A model generated the notes under the pieces. The model did not search any database and was not told the origin of the DNA. It saw only the letters and a program-made list of their open reading frames with translations. A DNA stretch of 64,000 nt from Gautieria morchelliformis (Eukaryota > Basidiomycota > Agaricomycetes > Gomphales > Gomphaceae). The translations under genes were made by a program, and so were the position numbers. Location of the stretch: NCBI GenBank assembly GCA_015179125.1, contig WHVA01000239.1, forward strand, positions 62,001 to 126,000, read 5' to 3'. How positions within the stretch are numbered: position 1 is the first letter of the stretch; every line of letters starts with the position of its first letter. Below, one piece after another: positions 11,992 to 22,804 of the stretch.

Positions 11992-12986
11992 TGTCATGAC
12001 CTGTCTATTTCTCTGACCCCACTGCCTCTATGTTCCCCCTCGTCACTCCCTAGCATCTTCGCCAGTGTTTGCCTCACCCTTCGACCACTCTTCCCCTACG
12101 TCCACTCTATTCGCTGTCCACCCCATTCTCCGAACCGCTGTTCGCTGCTCGAACATTTTGCCAGCAGGCACGTCATCAAATTCGATCGATACCATTTACC
12201 TGGCGTGATGATTCATCACTAGCCCCATCATCTTCTCGATCCAACCCCTTTGGGTGTTCATATGGCTAGAATGTGTTCGCGGGACATCCTGTCTGTAGGT
12301 CGTGTGGGATCAACCTGGTAGATGAAGAGTCCATGCAGGATAGCATGCATGCAGGTCCCAAGACATGGTTTCGTACATAAGTGCCTTCGCCACCTTTACT
12401 CTCCGTCGTTTTATGCTCACACTCTTCCCTCACTCTATTGTATGTTTATTTCATCTATTTTGTATCACGACTGTGCACCCCTATCCTACCCTGACTCACG
12501 ACGGCCTCTTCCCTATTCGCTAATACCTTACGAGCATTAGATATAAGTAGTTTACATTCACATGTATATTCCTCAGTTCAATTATCATACGTTGTCCATC
12601 TTGTGCAAACTTGACCTTGCTGTGATCATCACCTTGAGCCTTCTCCTGGAGATTTCTATCTTCGACCAGAAGAGGACTTAGGCATCACTGGTGAGTTCTC
12701 ATACTTCATCTTCGTTACCTTAGCCTTCGAACTATTTTCTGTGCTGTCGGATTGTCGCTACTTAGGCAGCCCTTCCATGACACCTTGTATGTTACATAGT
12801 CAAGTGCCACGGGCTATTTTCACTATGAATGTAGATAGGGCGAGCTCCGTTCGGGCAACCCTCTTATCTTGTGAACATTTGTTGGTTCACCTATTCGCCG
12901 AATGGCATACTTATTCGCACAAGTTATTCGGGCATTCGCTGTGTTCACTAATACACGGTATTAACGCCTAAAAACCAATCTTGACA
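11992..12986 (+). repeat. Solo LTR, family C, short variant (TSD AGTTG)
   Basis: 995 bp from TGTCATGAC to CCAATCTTGACA, flanked by AGTTG on both sides. It matches 25670-26941 and the interrupted copy at 35011-41549, but lacks roughly the first 240 bp of those. No internal element sequence is attached, so it is a solo LTR left by recombination. Confidence 0.85.
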
Positions 12987-13130
12987 AGTTGCCCCGAGAA
13001 AGGGAAGGAGAGTGGGTGATCATTTGGATTCAAGTATGATAGAACTTGTAGCTACTACAATAGATCTTCCAATTGATATAGCAATGTTTGCATAATATGA
13101 AGGCCTTGCGACCAAGCAACTGCACGAGGG

Positions 13131-13290
13131 TGTTGGAGTATGGCGAGCGCTAGAAGCTACTAGAAGATTAGTAAGCTTGGTCACAGGATATTTAAGTCGA
13201 GTCACCGTAGTTATATTCCTTACGCGTTTGACAGAGCTCAGACAAACGCGATTATTGTTAACTCTTGAGGTCCGCACCGAAAACCTAACA
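13131..13290 (+). repeat. Left LTR of the TRIM-like element
   Basis: 160 bp, differing from 22645-22804 at about five positions (about 3%). That is more than the point divergence of the Ty3 LTRs nested inside, as expected for the older, outer element. Confidence 0.85.
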
Positions 13291-13792
13291 CAAACGTGTC
13301 ACAGGTGGCTCCCGTTAACCACAGCTGAACTGCGGACAAGAGAGACCTCGAATCGAGGCGACTCGACGTACAAAGACCTGCGGGCAGTTCTGGGCATCGA
13401 ACAAAGTCCTCACCTTTTCGAGGCACCACCAATCACAACTACTGCCAATTTTGCAATCAATGACAGCTGCAATAGAGACGGGTGCGGAAGTACGGCGCGC
13501 AGGAAACCCCAGCGGATGCCTGAGGTAGTGGCCAACCGCAGTCTCATTGTGAGCCAGAGGGACAGAAGGGCTCTACTGGAGGGAACGCTGAACCGGGTGA
13601 TTAGCTGGATGGGCAAGGGAATGTTGGTGATGAGGTGACGAATTGGATGAAGAAATCAAGAAAATTACTTCGAGGCGTATCACACAGGGGAACGATGACC
13701 GGCGACTGACTTTCCCACAAGCGCACGGACTCACACACTTTTCAGATCATTGCACCTCAATGCTGCATGAAATGGAGATTCAGATGGAACTC

Positions 13793-14799
13793 TGTTATGA
13801 CCGTTCATTTCCGACTTCTGACCCTCAGTTCCGCAACACATTCCGCCCCTCTGACATTTCCGACTTCCGACCCTCAGTTCCGCAGCACATTCCACCCCTC
13901 TGATATTTCCGACATTCCGCCCCTTGTACATTTCTCTTGTTCTTTCGACTCTATTACTCGGATCCACCGGACCCACCTCATCGTTCATCAAAACCATATA
14001 TCTGGTCACCCTTGTAGTTCGTTGTCAGATATGTTTTCCTGACCCCTTGTTCTTTGCCATTGTTCTACCTTACCCTGAACCCCCCTTGTAGTCCCATTGT
14101 TCCCAATAGTTAGTTCCCACACATTGTCTACTCGACTTCCGCTTCATCCGGAATTTGCTTAGTACAATACCATTACTTGTTGTTCTGCGCTTGGTATAAA
14201 ACCCCCTCATGTATGTCTGTTATTCTGCAATCAGATAATCACCTTCGATACTTGATTTCCTTCGCTCCACCTCCTGTTCTTAGCACAGCGAGTCTGGCAA
14301 GATCTCAGTCTCTCTCTCAGCCTTCCGTCTTCCGCCTTCCGTCTTCCGCCTTCCGTCTTCCGCCTTCCGTCTTCCGCCTTCCGTCTTCCGCCTTCCGTCT
14401 TCCGCCTTCCGTCTTCCGCCTTCCGTCTTCCGCCTTCCGTCTTCCGCCTTCCGTCTTCCGCCTTCCGTCTTCCGCCTTCCGTCTTCCGCCTTCCGTCTTC
14501 CGCCTTCCGTCTTCCGCCTTCCGTCTTCCGCCTTCCGTCTTCCGCCTTCCGTCTTCCGCCTTCCGTCTTCCGCCTTCCGCCTTCCGCCTTCCGTCTTCAG
14601 CCTTCCGTCTTCCGCCTTCCGTCTTCCGCCTTCCGCCTCAGTTCCGACACAAGTTCCGACCAGACCTTTGGTTCAGTACTTTCCGACTTCCGACTCAGTT
14701 CCGAAATACTTAGGACGATAGTTCATCGGGGGCGCAACCTATAAGTTGAAGCCGCTGTCCTTTCCAGTTCCAACCCAGCGGAAATCTCGATACGTAACA
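13793..14799 (+). repeat. 5' LTR of the Ty3 chromovirus, expanded
   Basis: 1007 bp from TGTTATGACC to TACGTAACA. It is 294 bp longer than the 3' LTR, entirely through a 14-bp tandem repeat. I found seven positions where this copy has T or A against C or G in the 3' LTR, all in CpG context. Confidence 0.95.
14321..14637. repeat. 14-bp minisatellite in the 5' LTR
   Basis: Tandem copies of CCTTCCGTCTTCCG, about 317 bp, with minor variants near 14567-14600. The equivalent part of the 3' LTR (about 22386-22408) is 23 bp. The difference is exactly 21 units. Confidence 0.95.
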
Positions 14800-14832
14800 G
14801 TATTATCTGATTCCCACCCAATAACTATCACT

Positions 14833-16254
14833 ATGCCTCCTCGTGCCACAGCTACTTCAGCTCGAGCAGGAGCTGTCGAAGCTCTCTCTTATTTTGGCAG
14901 TCTTAGATCCGCAGCACCAAGGCACGCGGAACACTCCGGCAGCTCTTGTGCCGACGATGAGCTCTCCGATGCTTTTCCGCAAAGATTCGAAGAAGTGCCC
15001 GACGCTAATCCCGATGACAATCCCGACTATGACAGGAATTCAACGAGTAGCAGCGGCGAACAAACAGCAGCGTCGTTCCGACGCCCATCTCCACCACCAC
15101 CACCTCCACCAGGACCACCTCCAGGCGGCCCTCATGGCGGCCCACCCGGCGGTCCCCCAGGCGGTCCTCCACCTCCAATTCTGCCTCAGATTCCCGCCAA
15201 CCCAGTTCTGCCCGCGCCAGTTCCGGATCTTGCACAAGCCATAGCCATGCTAGCCGGACAACTTCAGCGCCCGGCCCAAGCACCACCACGCCCTAAGACA
15301 AAGGTCCGCGAACCAGATCAGTTCGACGGTTCCGACCCCAAGAAGCTCCAGCCTTTTTTGGTCCAGCTTCAACTCAATTTCCGTGATCGTCCCGACGCCT
15401 TTCCCGACGACGAACGGAAGGTCAATTATGCCCTTTCCTATCTCCGAGGCACGGCTCTTGACTACTTCGAACCCGCCCTCATGGATCTGTTCGCTATCGG
15501 CGACTGGGCCGACGATTACCACAACTTCGTTTCCGAACTCCGCAGCAACTTCAGACCATTTGACATGGAAGCCGATGCGGAAAATGAACTCGATAAGCTT
15601 CGCATGAAAGACACTCATAAGATAGCTAAATATATCATCACATTCCAGCAGCTCGCTCCTCGAGTCCAATGGGGAGAAGCAGCACTCCGACGCCAGTTTT
15701 ACATGGGCTTGCCATCCCAGATCAAGGATGAAATTGCCCACGTCGGAAAACCTGCCACCCTTACCGACCTCCGCAACCTCGCCCAATCCATCGATTCGCG
15801 CTACTGGGAAAGACACTCCGAGATCGCTCGCGAAACTTCCACACAGAGCAAGAACGACAAGTCTTCCGACAAAAAGTCTGGTAAAGACAAGAAGAAGACT
15901 AATTCCGGAAACAACAACTCCGGAAACAACAACAGTAACAACAGTTCCGGATCCAACTCCGGCAACCGGAACAACAACAACAACACCCCTCGCAATAACC
16001 AGGCCTCTGGTTCCAACACCAATGCCCGGAAGAGCACTCCGGACCTTTCCGACAAACTTGGGAAGGACGGAAAACTAACCCCTGTAGAACGCCAGCGTCG
16101 CATGGACAACAACCTTTGCCTCTTCTGCGGCAAAGGAGGTCACGTCGCTCGCGACTGCACTTGCGCTTCCGCCTCCGCTGCTAAGGCCAAAGGCCACGCA
16201 GCAAAGACGGAAGAGAAATCCGAAGCGGTTCCCGCTGCGGATTCAAAAAAATAG
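14833..16254 (+). CDS. Ty3 Gag polyprotein
   Basis: Uninterrupted 473-residue frame starting at the first ATG after the 5' LTR ([13 protein letters not shown]). A Pro/Gly-rich stretch (about residues 80-115) precedes a Ty3 capsid-like region (about 150-310, with [13 protein letters not shown]). An Asn/Ser-rich linker and a single CCHC zinc knuckle, [14 protein letters not shown], follow at about 429-442. Structural protein of the virus-like particle; the knuckle binds the element's RNA. It ends at a TAG immediately after seven adenines, which lets pol be read by a -1 shift. Confidence 0.9.
   Translation: MPPRATATSARAGAVEALSYFGSLRSAAPRHAEHSGSSCADDELSDAFPQRFEEVPDANPDDNPDYDRNSTSSSGEQTAASFRRPSPPPPPPPGPPPGGPHGGPPGGPPGGPPPPILPQIPANPVLPAPVPDLAQAIAMLAGQLQRPAQAPPRPKTKVREPDQFDGSDPKKLQPFLVQLQLNFRDRPDAFPDDERKVNYALSYLRGTALDYFEPALMDLFAIGDWADDYHNFVSELRSNFRPFDMEADAENELDKLRMKDTHKIAKYIITFQQLAPRVQWGEAALRRQFYMGLPSQIKDEIAHVGKPATLTDLRNLAQSIDSRYWERHSEIARETSTQSKNDKSSDKKSGKDKKKTNSGNNNSGNNNSNNSSGSNSGNRNNNNNTPRNNQASGSNTNARKSTPDLSDKLGKDGKLTPVERQRRMDNNLCLFCGKGGHVARDCTCASASAAKAKGHAAKTEEKSEAVPAADSKK
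16245..16251 (+). promoter_or_regulatory. Candidate -1 ribosomal frameshift site
   Basis: A AAA AAA, phased as TC[A AAA AAA] TAG in the Gag frame. This is the X XXY YYZ form of a slippery heptamer. After a -1 slip the frame reads on through protease with no stop. No downstream pseudoknot was assessed. Confidence 0.7.
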
Positions 16255-19200
16255 TCAGCAGTCCTTCGACCTCCGCCCAAGCTGAGGGCTGTGTTGACCC
16301 CATTCGTGCGACAAACGAGGTTAAACTCAATGCATCCGCTCTTTCGTCCTCCGACTCCCTCTCTGTTCCGCTCACTTCTGACACCATTTCCGCACCCCCG
16401 TTTACAGCACTGGTCGACTCCGGTTCGACTCACTGTTTCCTCGATTCCGACTTTGTTTTGAAACATAAACTTCTGACTCGCAATATTCCGACAATTCCGC
16501 TCCGCCTTTTCGACGGGTCTTCCAACATGGGAATTTCCCAGGTTGTGGATCTGTCTATCCGTTTCGCTTCTGGGGACAATCATGAAGTTACGTTTTACGT
16601 TACTCCGCTAGATGCTAGCTGTTCCGTTGTACTAGGACACAATTGGCTCACCCGCTATAATCCGTCGATTAACTGGGCATTGGGCCAAATACAGTTCCGT
16701 ACCCCGGATCAGTTTCCGTCTATTCCGACGTCGTCCGCAAAGATGGCTCAGGCCTCTTCTGCATCTCCGCTCGTGGATTCAGTTCCGCACTCCGGTCCCG
16801 CTTTAGCACCTCCGTCCCTTGAAGCTCCTCGAATTGCGCTCGTCTCCGCCACCGCTTTCCGCGTATTGCAACGGCAAGAAGACACGACCATTTTCCAGCT
16901 TCACCTCTCCGATTCGGCTTCAGTCAAGGCGCGTTCCGCCTCGACTTCCGCTCCGGTCGACATGAGCTTAGTTCCGGAAGCATATCGTGACTTCCCGGAT
17001 GTGTTCAACAAGGCCAAAGCCAATAAACCAGCTGAACATCGACCTTACGATTTGAAGATAGATTTGGAAGAAGGAGCATCTCCGCCCCTTGGACCGATCT
17101 ACTCTCTTTCGCAAAGTGAACTCCTAACTCTCCGCGAGTTCGTCGATGAACATGTCAGCATGGGCTTTATCCTCCCTTCGCTGTCTCCGCATGGCGCTCT
17201 GGTCCTCTTCGTCAAGAAGAAGGATGGATCTCTCCGCCTCTGCATCGATTTCCGCGGACTCAATGCCCTCACTAAAAAGGACAAATATCCGCTTCCGCGC
17301 ATTTCCGACTTACTGGACACTCCCCGCAGGGCGAAGATCTACACCAAAATTGACCTCCGGCACGCTTATCACCTTGTCCGCATCCGGGAAGGTGACGAGT
17401 GGAAAACCACTTTCCGCACCCGCTACGGTGCTTTTGAGTGGACTGTCATGCCTTTCGGTCTAACCAATGCTCCCGCCGCTTTTCAGCGATTCATGAACGA
17501 CGTATTTTCCGACCTTCTCGACGTATGTGTCCTAGTCTACATTGACGACATCCTCATTTATTCCGACACACCGGAAAAACATTGGGAACATGTCCGCGAA
17601 GTACTCCGCTGTCTACGCAAACACCATCTCTAACCGGAGTTCGCCGGTACAGCGCAAAAGCAGAGAAATGCGAATGGCATCGCGACACGGTCGAATACCT
17701 CGGCTACATCCTCTCTCCAACAGGTCTTACCATGGCAGAGGACAAAGTCAAGGCAATTCAAGAATGGCCGGAACCCCAACGTGTTAAGGATGTACAGTCT
17801 TTCCTTGGCTTCGCCAACTTTTACCGGCGTTTCATTTATAATTTTTCCGACATTACTGTTCCACTTACGCATCTCACCAGGAAGGGTGCCCCATGGAATT
17901 TCACTCCGGAATGCCGTTCCACATTTGAAGCTCTCAAATCGGCCTTCACCACGGCTCCCATACTTGGTTTCTGGATTCCTGATGCCCAACTTGTACTCGA
18001 AACCGACGCTTCCGACTACGCGCTAGCCGCCATTCTTTCCATCATTTCACCCGACGACGGAGAAATTCATCCGATCGCCTTTCATTCCCGCACCTTTTCC
18101 GCCCCGGAACTCAACTACGATGTCCACGATAAAGAACTACTTGCGATTTTCGAAGCCTTCAAAATTTGGAGACACTACCTCGAAGGTCCAACTTATCCGA
18201 TCGACGTTGTAACGGATCATAAGAACCTTGAGTATTTTGCAACTACTAAGATTTTGACTCGCCGTCAAGTCCGCTGGTCTGAATACCTCTCACAGTTCAA
18301 CATGGTGATCCGCTTCCACCCTGGAAAGCTCGGAGCAAAACCCGACGCGCTCACTAGACGTTGGGACATCTACCCAAAAGAGGGAAGTAGCGACTATGCC
18401 AGCGTTAATCCGCACAATTTCCGCCCAGTATTCTCCACTGAGCAACTGGCATCGTCCCTGCGTGCCACAGCATTGCAGTTTCCGCTACTCCGCGCCTCAA
18501 TGATTATGGACACCGAGTCTCTCCATTCCGACATCCGTTCCGCACTCCGTTCCGACCCCACCTCCGCAGTCCACCTCGATGACCCCACCAGTCCTGGATG
18601 GTCCCTCGATTCCGACGGATTTCTCCGGTACAAGTCCCAGATTTATGTTCCGGATACCAACGATCTACGACTTCGTGTACTCCAGCAAAGCCACGATCAT
18701 CCGCTCTCAGGACACCAAGGCCAGAACAAAACCCTCGACATAATCCGACGTACCTATACTTGGCCTCTCCTCTGCACGATGGTCCAAGACTACTGCAAGT
18801 CATGCACCACCTGTATGCGCGCCAAGCCTCAACGTCACAAACCCTACGGCCTCCTGAAGCAACTTCCGATCCCGGAACAACCGTGGAATTCGATATCCAT
18901 GGATTTCATTGAGAAACTTCCTAAGTCATCCGGCTATGATACCATTCTAGTGATCGTTGACCGCCTCACAAAGCAGTCCATCTTTATTCCGACCTATGAT
19001 ACCATAACTTCCGCCCAGCTTGCACAGCTCTTCGTGCTCCACGTCTTTTCCAAGCACGGAATCCCTTCCCATGTCACTTCCGACCGTGGATCAGAATTCG
19101 TGTCATCCTTCTTCCACACACTCGGGAAGGCTCTCGACATGAAGCTCCACTTCACTTCCGGTTATCACCCCGAAGGAGACGGACAAACGGAACGTACTAA

Positions 19201-19978
19201 TCAGACCCTGGAGCAGTATCTCCGTGTCTATTGCAACTACCAACACAGCAATTGGTCCGACCTTCTTCCACTCGCGGAATTTGCCTACAACAACGCGCCT
19301 TCCGCTACCACCAGAATTTCACCCTTTTACGCCAACAAGGGCTACCACCCGAATCTCGCCATCCACCCCGAACGCGACCTCGCCTCTGCAAGAGCCTGAG
19401 ATTTCGTTGTGGAACTTGACGACCTTCACCAGCACCTCCGAGAGAACATTTCCGCTGCACAAAAGAGATACCAAACTTCCGCCGATCGGAAACGACTTCC
19501 GCAACTGGCATTCGAGATTGGTGACAAAGTCTTTGTCAAAGCGGAAAAATTCCGCACTACTCGCCCCTCGAAGAAGCTCTCTGAGAAATACCTCGGTCCT
19601 TATGAGATCATCGCTAAGGCCGGCAGTCGTTCTTTCACCCTCAGACTTCCTGACAATATGCGCGCAGTACACCCGGTATTCCATGTCTCTATGCTTGAGC
19701 CCGCAGTTCCGAATACAATTCCGAATCGAGAACAACCTCCGCCTCCGCCAGTGATCATCGACGGAGAACCGGAATATGAAATCTCGGAAATTCTCAACTC
19801 CAAGCTCGACAGACGATACCGCTGCCAACTCCAGTACCTAGTCAAGTGGGCAGGCTATGAAAACACCGACGAAGAGACCTCGTGGATTTCCGCCACGGAA
19901 CTAGACCACGCCTCTGACCTCGTCTCTGATTTCCACAAGTCTTATCCTGATAAGCCTGGCCCCATTTCCGCGCCCTAG
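16248..19978 (+). pseudogene. Ty3 Pol: protease, RT, RNase H, integrase, chromodomain
   Basis: In the -1 frame relative to Gag. Protease has VDSGSTHCF (near 16410). Reverse transcriptase has [10 protein letters not shown] and the YIDD box (near 17540). RNase H has ETDASDYAL and VVTDHKNLEY. Integrase has the H-H-C-C zinc part (ending CKSCTTC) and the D, D, E residues in SMDFIEKL, TSDRGSEF and QTERTNQ. The C-terminus is a chromodomain (LQYLVKWAGYE), which in this family guides insertion by binding modified histones. Two defects: a small insertion with frameshift near 17630, and TGA at 19397-19399 where CGA would fit (ARA*DFVVEL). Otherwise close to full length. Confidence 0.9.
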
Positions 19979-20145
19979 TCAATTCCGACATCATTTCCGA
20001 CACCCATTGCTTTCTTACAAGTTTTCAAGTTATTGTTCAAATCCGATTACTATTCCGCTACACTAATTTCCGACGCTCCAAGAAGTATTTACAAGTCATA
20101 TCGAACTCACTCCTCCCTCATCGTCTCCGCCTCTTCCTCGTTCTC

Positions 20146-21083
20146 AAGCCCAGGTTACCTGGCATCTAAAAACCTGGCAAGTCCAGGTTTGGCCATCAGA
20201 ATGGCACAGGTGACTTGCAGACCTGCAAGCCTTAAATGCCAAGAAATAGATGACATTCAACTACTGTTACATCCTTCTCCACAACAGCCTTCTTGACACA
20301 CTTACTCTTATCACGCAGTGACTCTACAACATGTTCCTCAGAAACCAGTCCTTTGTATGACAGCCATGTGCTGAGTATGGTTCAGGCGCATGTTGAATCT
20401 TCCTTCAGCAAGTGAGCATCAATGACACAGTCAGTTGGCCCTGGCTGAACGCATGTTCGACATCTGTGGATGTTGCTAGAGGAGCATGGTAAAAATAGGA
20501 CATAATGATGCAGTAAATAACAGGAATAGATAGGAAGTCTAGGGCCATTTGTGCAAGGCAGATGCTGTTCTGGATAAGCAAAGATGAGTGGTTGATGGGA
20601 TCAATCACACTGGTCATTGGAGGGGCCACAAGATATTCTTCAAGCTCATTGACTTGGCTTGGACACCAACTTGGCTACACCTCAAGTGCAACTTAAAGTC
20701 AAGTGGGAGCAATACTACCAACATCATGCACTCGCACGGAGCTGCAAGTGGACTAAGGTGAGTCAGCTTGGGATTACCTGGCAAGTCACCTGCAGGTTTA
20801 ACCTGTGGGTCCAAGTCAACCTGGATGAAAACTCAGGTCAAGTCCAGGTTCCACTTTTGGAAGCTGGCCGACCTGCGAGTCCAAGTCCAGGTCACCTGCA
20901 GGGTGACTTGGGGACAGCCCTGCCCTGTGGTCATATCATATATCTGTACCAAGCTGTTGGACCTGGTTGTGAGAGAGTGCCCATTGGGGGAGAAGCAGAT
21001 GGACTGTATGGGGCTGGAAGGTGAGGGGTTAGTATGGAGATACTAGATGGGAGATGAATCAAATTGAAGCTTGATCCAGCAAC
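20146..21083. mobile_element. 938 bp insertion with CAGGT/ACCTG palindromes
   Basis: Flanked by CTC on both sides and splitting the convergent gene in frame. Inside are many short inverted motifs such as AACCTGG-CAAGT-CCAGGTT (about 20170-20190) and repeated combinations of CAAGTC, CAGGT and ACCTG. Termini (AAGCCCAGG and CCAGCAAC) are not inverted repeats. No transposase is visible. Class unknown; a non-autonomous element carrying a gene scrap is one option. Confidence 0.5.
20905..21010 (-). pseudogene. WD40-repeat fragment inside the insertion
   Basis: One minus-strand frame reads SICFSPNGHSL followed by VQIYDMTTGQ, a recognisable WD40 blade. It is preceded on that strand by TACTAAC and a CCAG acceptor-like site. 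It is too short to function and lies within the 938 bp insertion, so I infer a captured gene scrap. Confidence 0.5.
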
Positions 21084-21857
21084 CTCGCATGTGTCGCAGG
21101 GCGCCTTTTCTTCTTCCCCGTCCCTTGTCTTCCATTTCCGGGTTGCGGGATTCTTCGGCCCCAACTCCCGGAGGTCGACGATGTGGGCCATCTTGTTCTT
21201 CCTGGCCTGTTGAAACTCATCCGCCCTCCTTTTCCGATCTGCCACAAGGTTCAGCACAGGAACTACTTCCTGTTGCTTCCCCTTCCCCTCAGGGGATGGC
21301 ATGCTTTCCGCAGTATCTTCCGATTCCGGTTCGGAATCGGATTCGACGATTATTTTCTGCCAAGTTCCTTCTGTCAGTCTCGGGACGATACTCAGAACCT
21401 TTCCGACTCACCCGGGATTGTCCCGTTTTCTCCGCCGCGACCTTGTCTTCCGCAGCCTTTTTGGCCGCGTCCCGTTTCCGCTGTTCTTCGCGGACGCGCG
21501 ACTCCTCCTCGCGATGTTTACGGTCACACTCCTCCTTCTCTTTCCGCTCCCGTTCCCGACGCTCCAGTTCCATGCGCTCTTTCTCCTTGCGCTCCTCCTC
21601 CAGCCGCTCCCTCTCTTTCCGCGCGGCTTCCTCGGCCTCGCGCTTCTCGGCCAGTTCCTTCTGCGCGAGAATGTCAGCAAAGTGCTGCTTCATCTCGGCA
21701 CTGGACATTTTGGAGAAATCGACTGGGGTACTCATGATGGACGAAACAGAAGACGCATCTTGTTTCCCGCCTATCTTTCGAACTCCGACACGTTTGTTCA
21801 CAGGTCACGTGATTCCGACTTGTGGTCTCGCAGGGCTCGACCTTAGAAGGGAGATAC

Positions 21858-22570
21858 TGTTATGACCGTTCATTTCCGACTTCCGACCCTCAGTTCCGCA
21901 ACACATTCCGCCCCTCCGACATTTCCGACTTCCGACCCTCAGTTCCGCAGCACATTCCGCCCCTCCGATATTTCCGACATTCCGCCCCTTGTACATTTCT
22001 CTTGTTCTTTCGACTCTATTACTTGGATCCACCGGACCCACCTCATCGTTCATCAAAACCATATATCCGGTCACCCTTGTAGTTCGTTGTCAGATATGTT
22101 TTCCCGACCCCTTGTTCTTTGCCATTGTTCTACCTTACCCTGAACCCCCCTTGTAGTCCCATTGTTCCCAATAGTTAGTTCCCACACATTGTCTACTCGA
22201 CTTCCGCTTCATCCGGAATTTGCTTAGTACAATACCATTACTTGTTGTTCTGCGCTTGGTATAAAACCCCCTCATGTATGTCTGTTATTCTGCAATCAGA
22301 TAATCACCTTCGATACTTGATTTCCTTCGCTCCACCTCCTGTTCTTAGCACAGCGAGTCTGGCAAGATCTCAGTCTCTCTCTCAGCCTTCCGTCTTCCGC
22401 CTTCCGCCTCAGTTCCGACACAAGTTCCGACCAGACCTTTGGTTCAGTACTTTCCGACTTCCGACTCAGTTCCGAAATACTTAGGACGATAGTTCATCGG
22501 GGGCGCAACCTATAAGTTGAAGCCGCTGTCCTTTCCAGTTCCGACCCAGCGGAAATCTCGATACGTAACA
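21858..22570 (+). repeat. 3' LTR of the Ty3 chromovirus
   Basis: 713 bp, identical in structure to the 5' LTR except for the absent 21 repeat units. One CpG-type difference is on this side (ACTTGG against ACTCGG). Confidence 0.95.
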
Positions 22571-22644
22571 AACTCAGGGATTCATGGCAAGCTAGGTTTG
22601 AGGGGGTGCATCATATATTGCGAGCTTCTACGCTCGAGGGGGTG

Positions 22645-22804
22645 TGTTGGAGTATGGCGAGCGCTAGAAGCTACTAGAAGATTAGTAAGCTTGGTCACAG
22701 GATATTTAAGTCGAGTCACCGTAGTTAGATTCCTTACGCGTTTGACAGAGCTCAGACAAACGTGATTATTGTTAACTCTCAAGGTTCGCACCGAAAACCT
22801 AACA
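22645..22804 (+). repeat. Right LTR of the TRIM-like element
   Basis: 160 bp partner of 13131-13290, preceded by the purine tract and followed by the GAGGG duplication, after which the integrase-core gene resumes. Confidence 0.85.

Larger units (their letters stand above)
20107..21735 (-). pseudogene. Convergent spliced accessory gene of the Ty3 element
   Basis: Runs from ATG 21735 toward pol. Exon 1 (21412-21735, 108 codons) begins MSTPVDFSKMSS and is a long Glu/Arg/Lys coiled coil. A good intron at 21357-21411 has GTGAGT, a CTGAC branch site and GGCAG. Exon 2 (from 21356) is acidic (VESDSEPESED), then basic, and reaches KAPCDTCE, where a 938 bp insertion interrupts it. Removing the insertion and one CTC copy lets the frame continue about a dozen codons to the TGA at 20107-20109. 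Length would be about 212 residues. Similar coiled-coil/Cys proteins are common in agaricomycete genomes in my recollection; function unknown. Confidence 0.7.
13793..22570 (+). mobile_element. Complete Ty3 chromovirus (TSD AACTC)
   Basis: 8778 bp with LTRs of 1007 and 713 bp and AACTC on both outer sides. Order: 5' LTR, Gag, PR-RT-RNase H-IN-chromodomain, a convergent spliced gene, the purine tract AGAAGGGAGA, 3' LTR. It is inserted in the TRIM-like element. Pol carries one frameshift and one nonsense codon, so this copy is probably not autonomous. The whole element is saturated with TTCCG. Confidence 0.95.
13131..22804 (+). mobile_element. TRIM-like short LTR element (TSD GAGGG)
   Basis: Two 160 bp LTRs (TGTTGGAGTATGG...ACCTAACA) flank an internal region of only about 565 bp once the Ty3 insertion is removed. 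GAGGG occurs directly outside both LTRs. A purine tract GCTCGAGGGGGTG abuts the right LTR, as in Copia elements. No Gag or Pol is recognisable, so it would need enzymes from elsewhere. I saw no half-tRNA primer site of the kind found in the two Copia elements here. Confidence 0.85.

Noticed and set aside
13177..13638. 153-codon ORF in the TRIM-like element
   Set aside because: It starts in the LTR at a TTG, shows no domain, and is probably open by chance.
14177..14713. 178-codon ORF made of FRLPSSAFRLPPSV repeats
   Set aside because: It is the 14-bp LTR minisatellite read in frame; a repeat whose length is not a multiple of 3 stays open only by composition.
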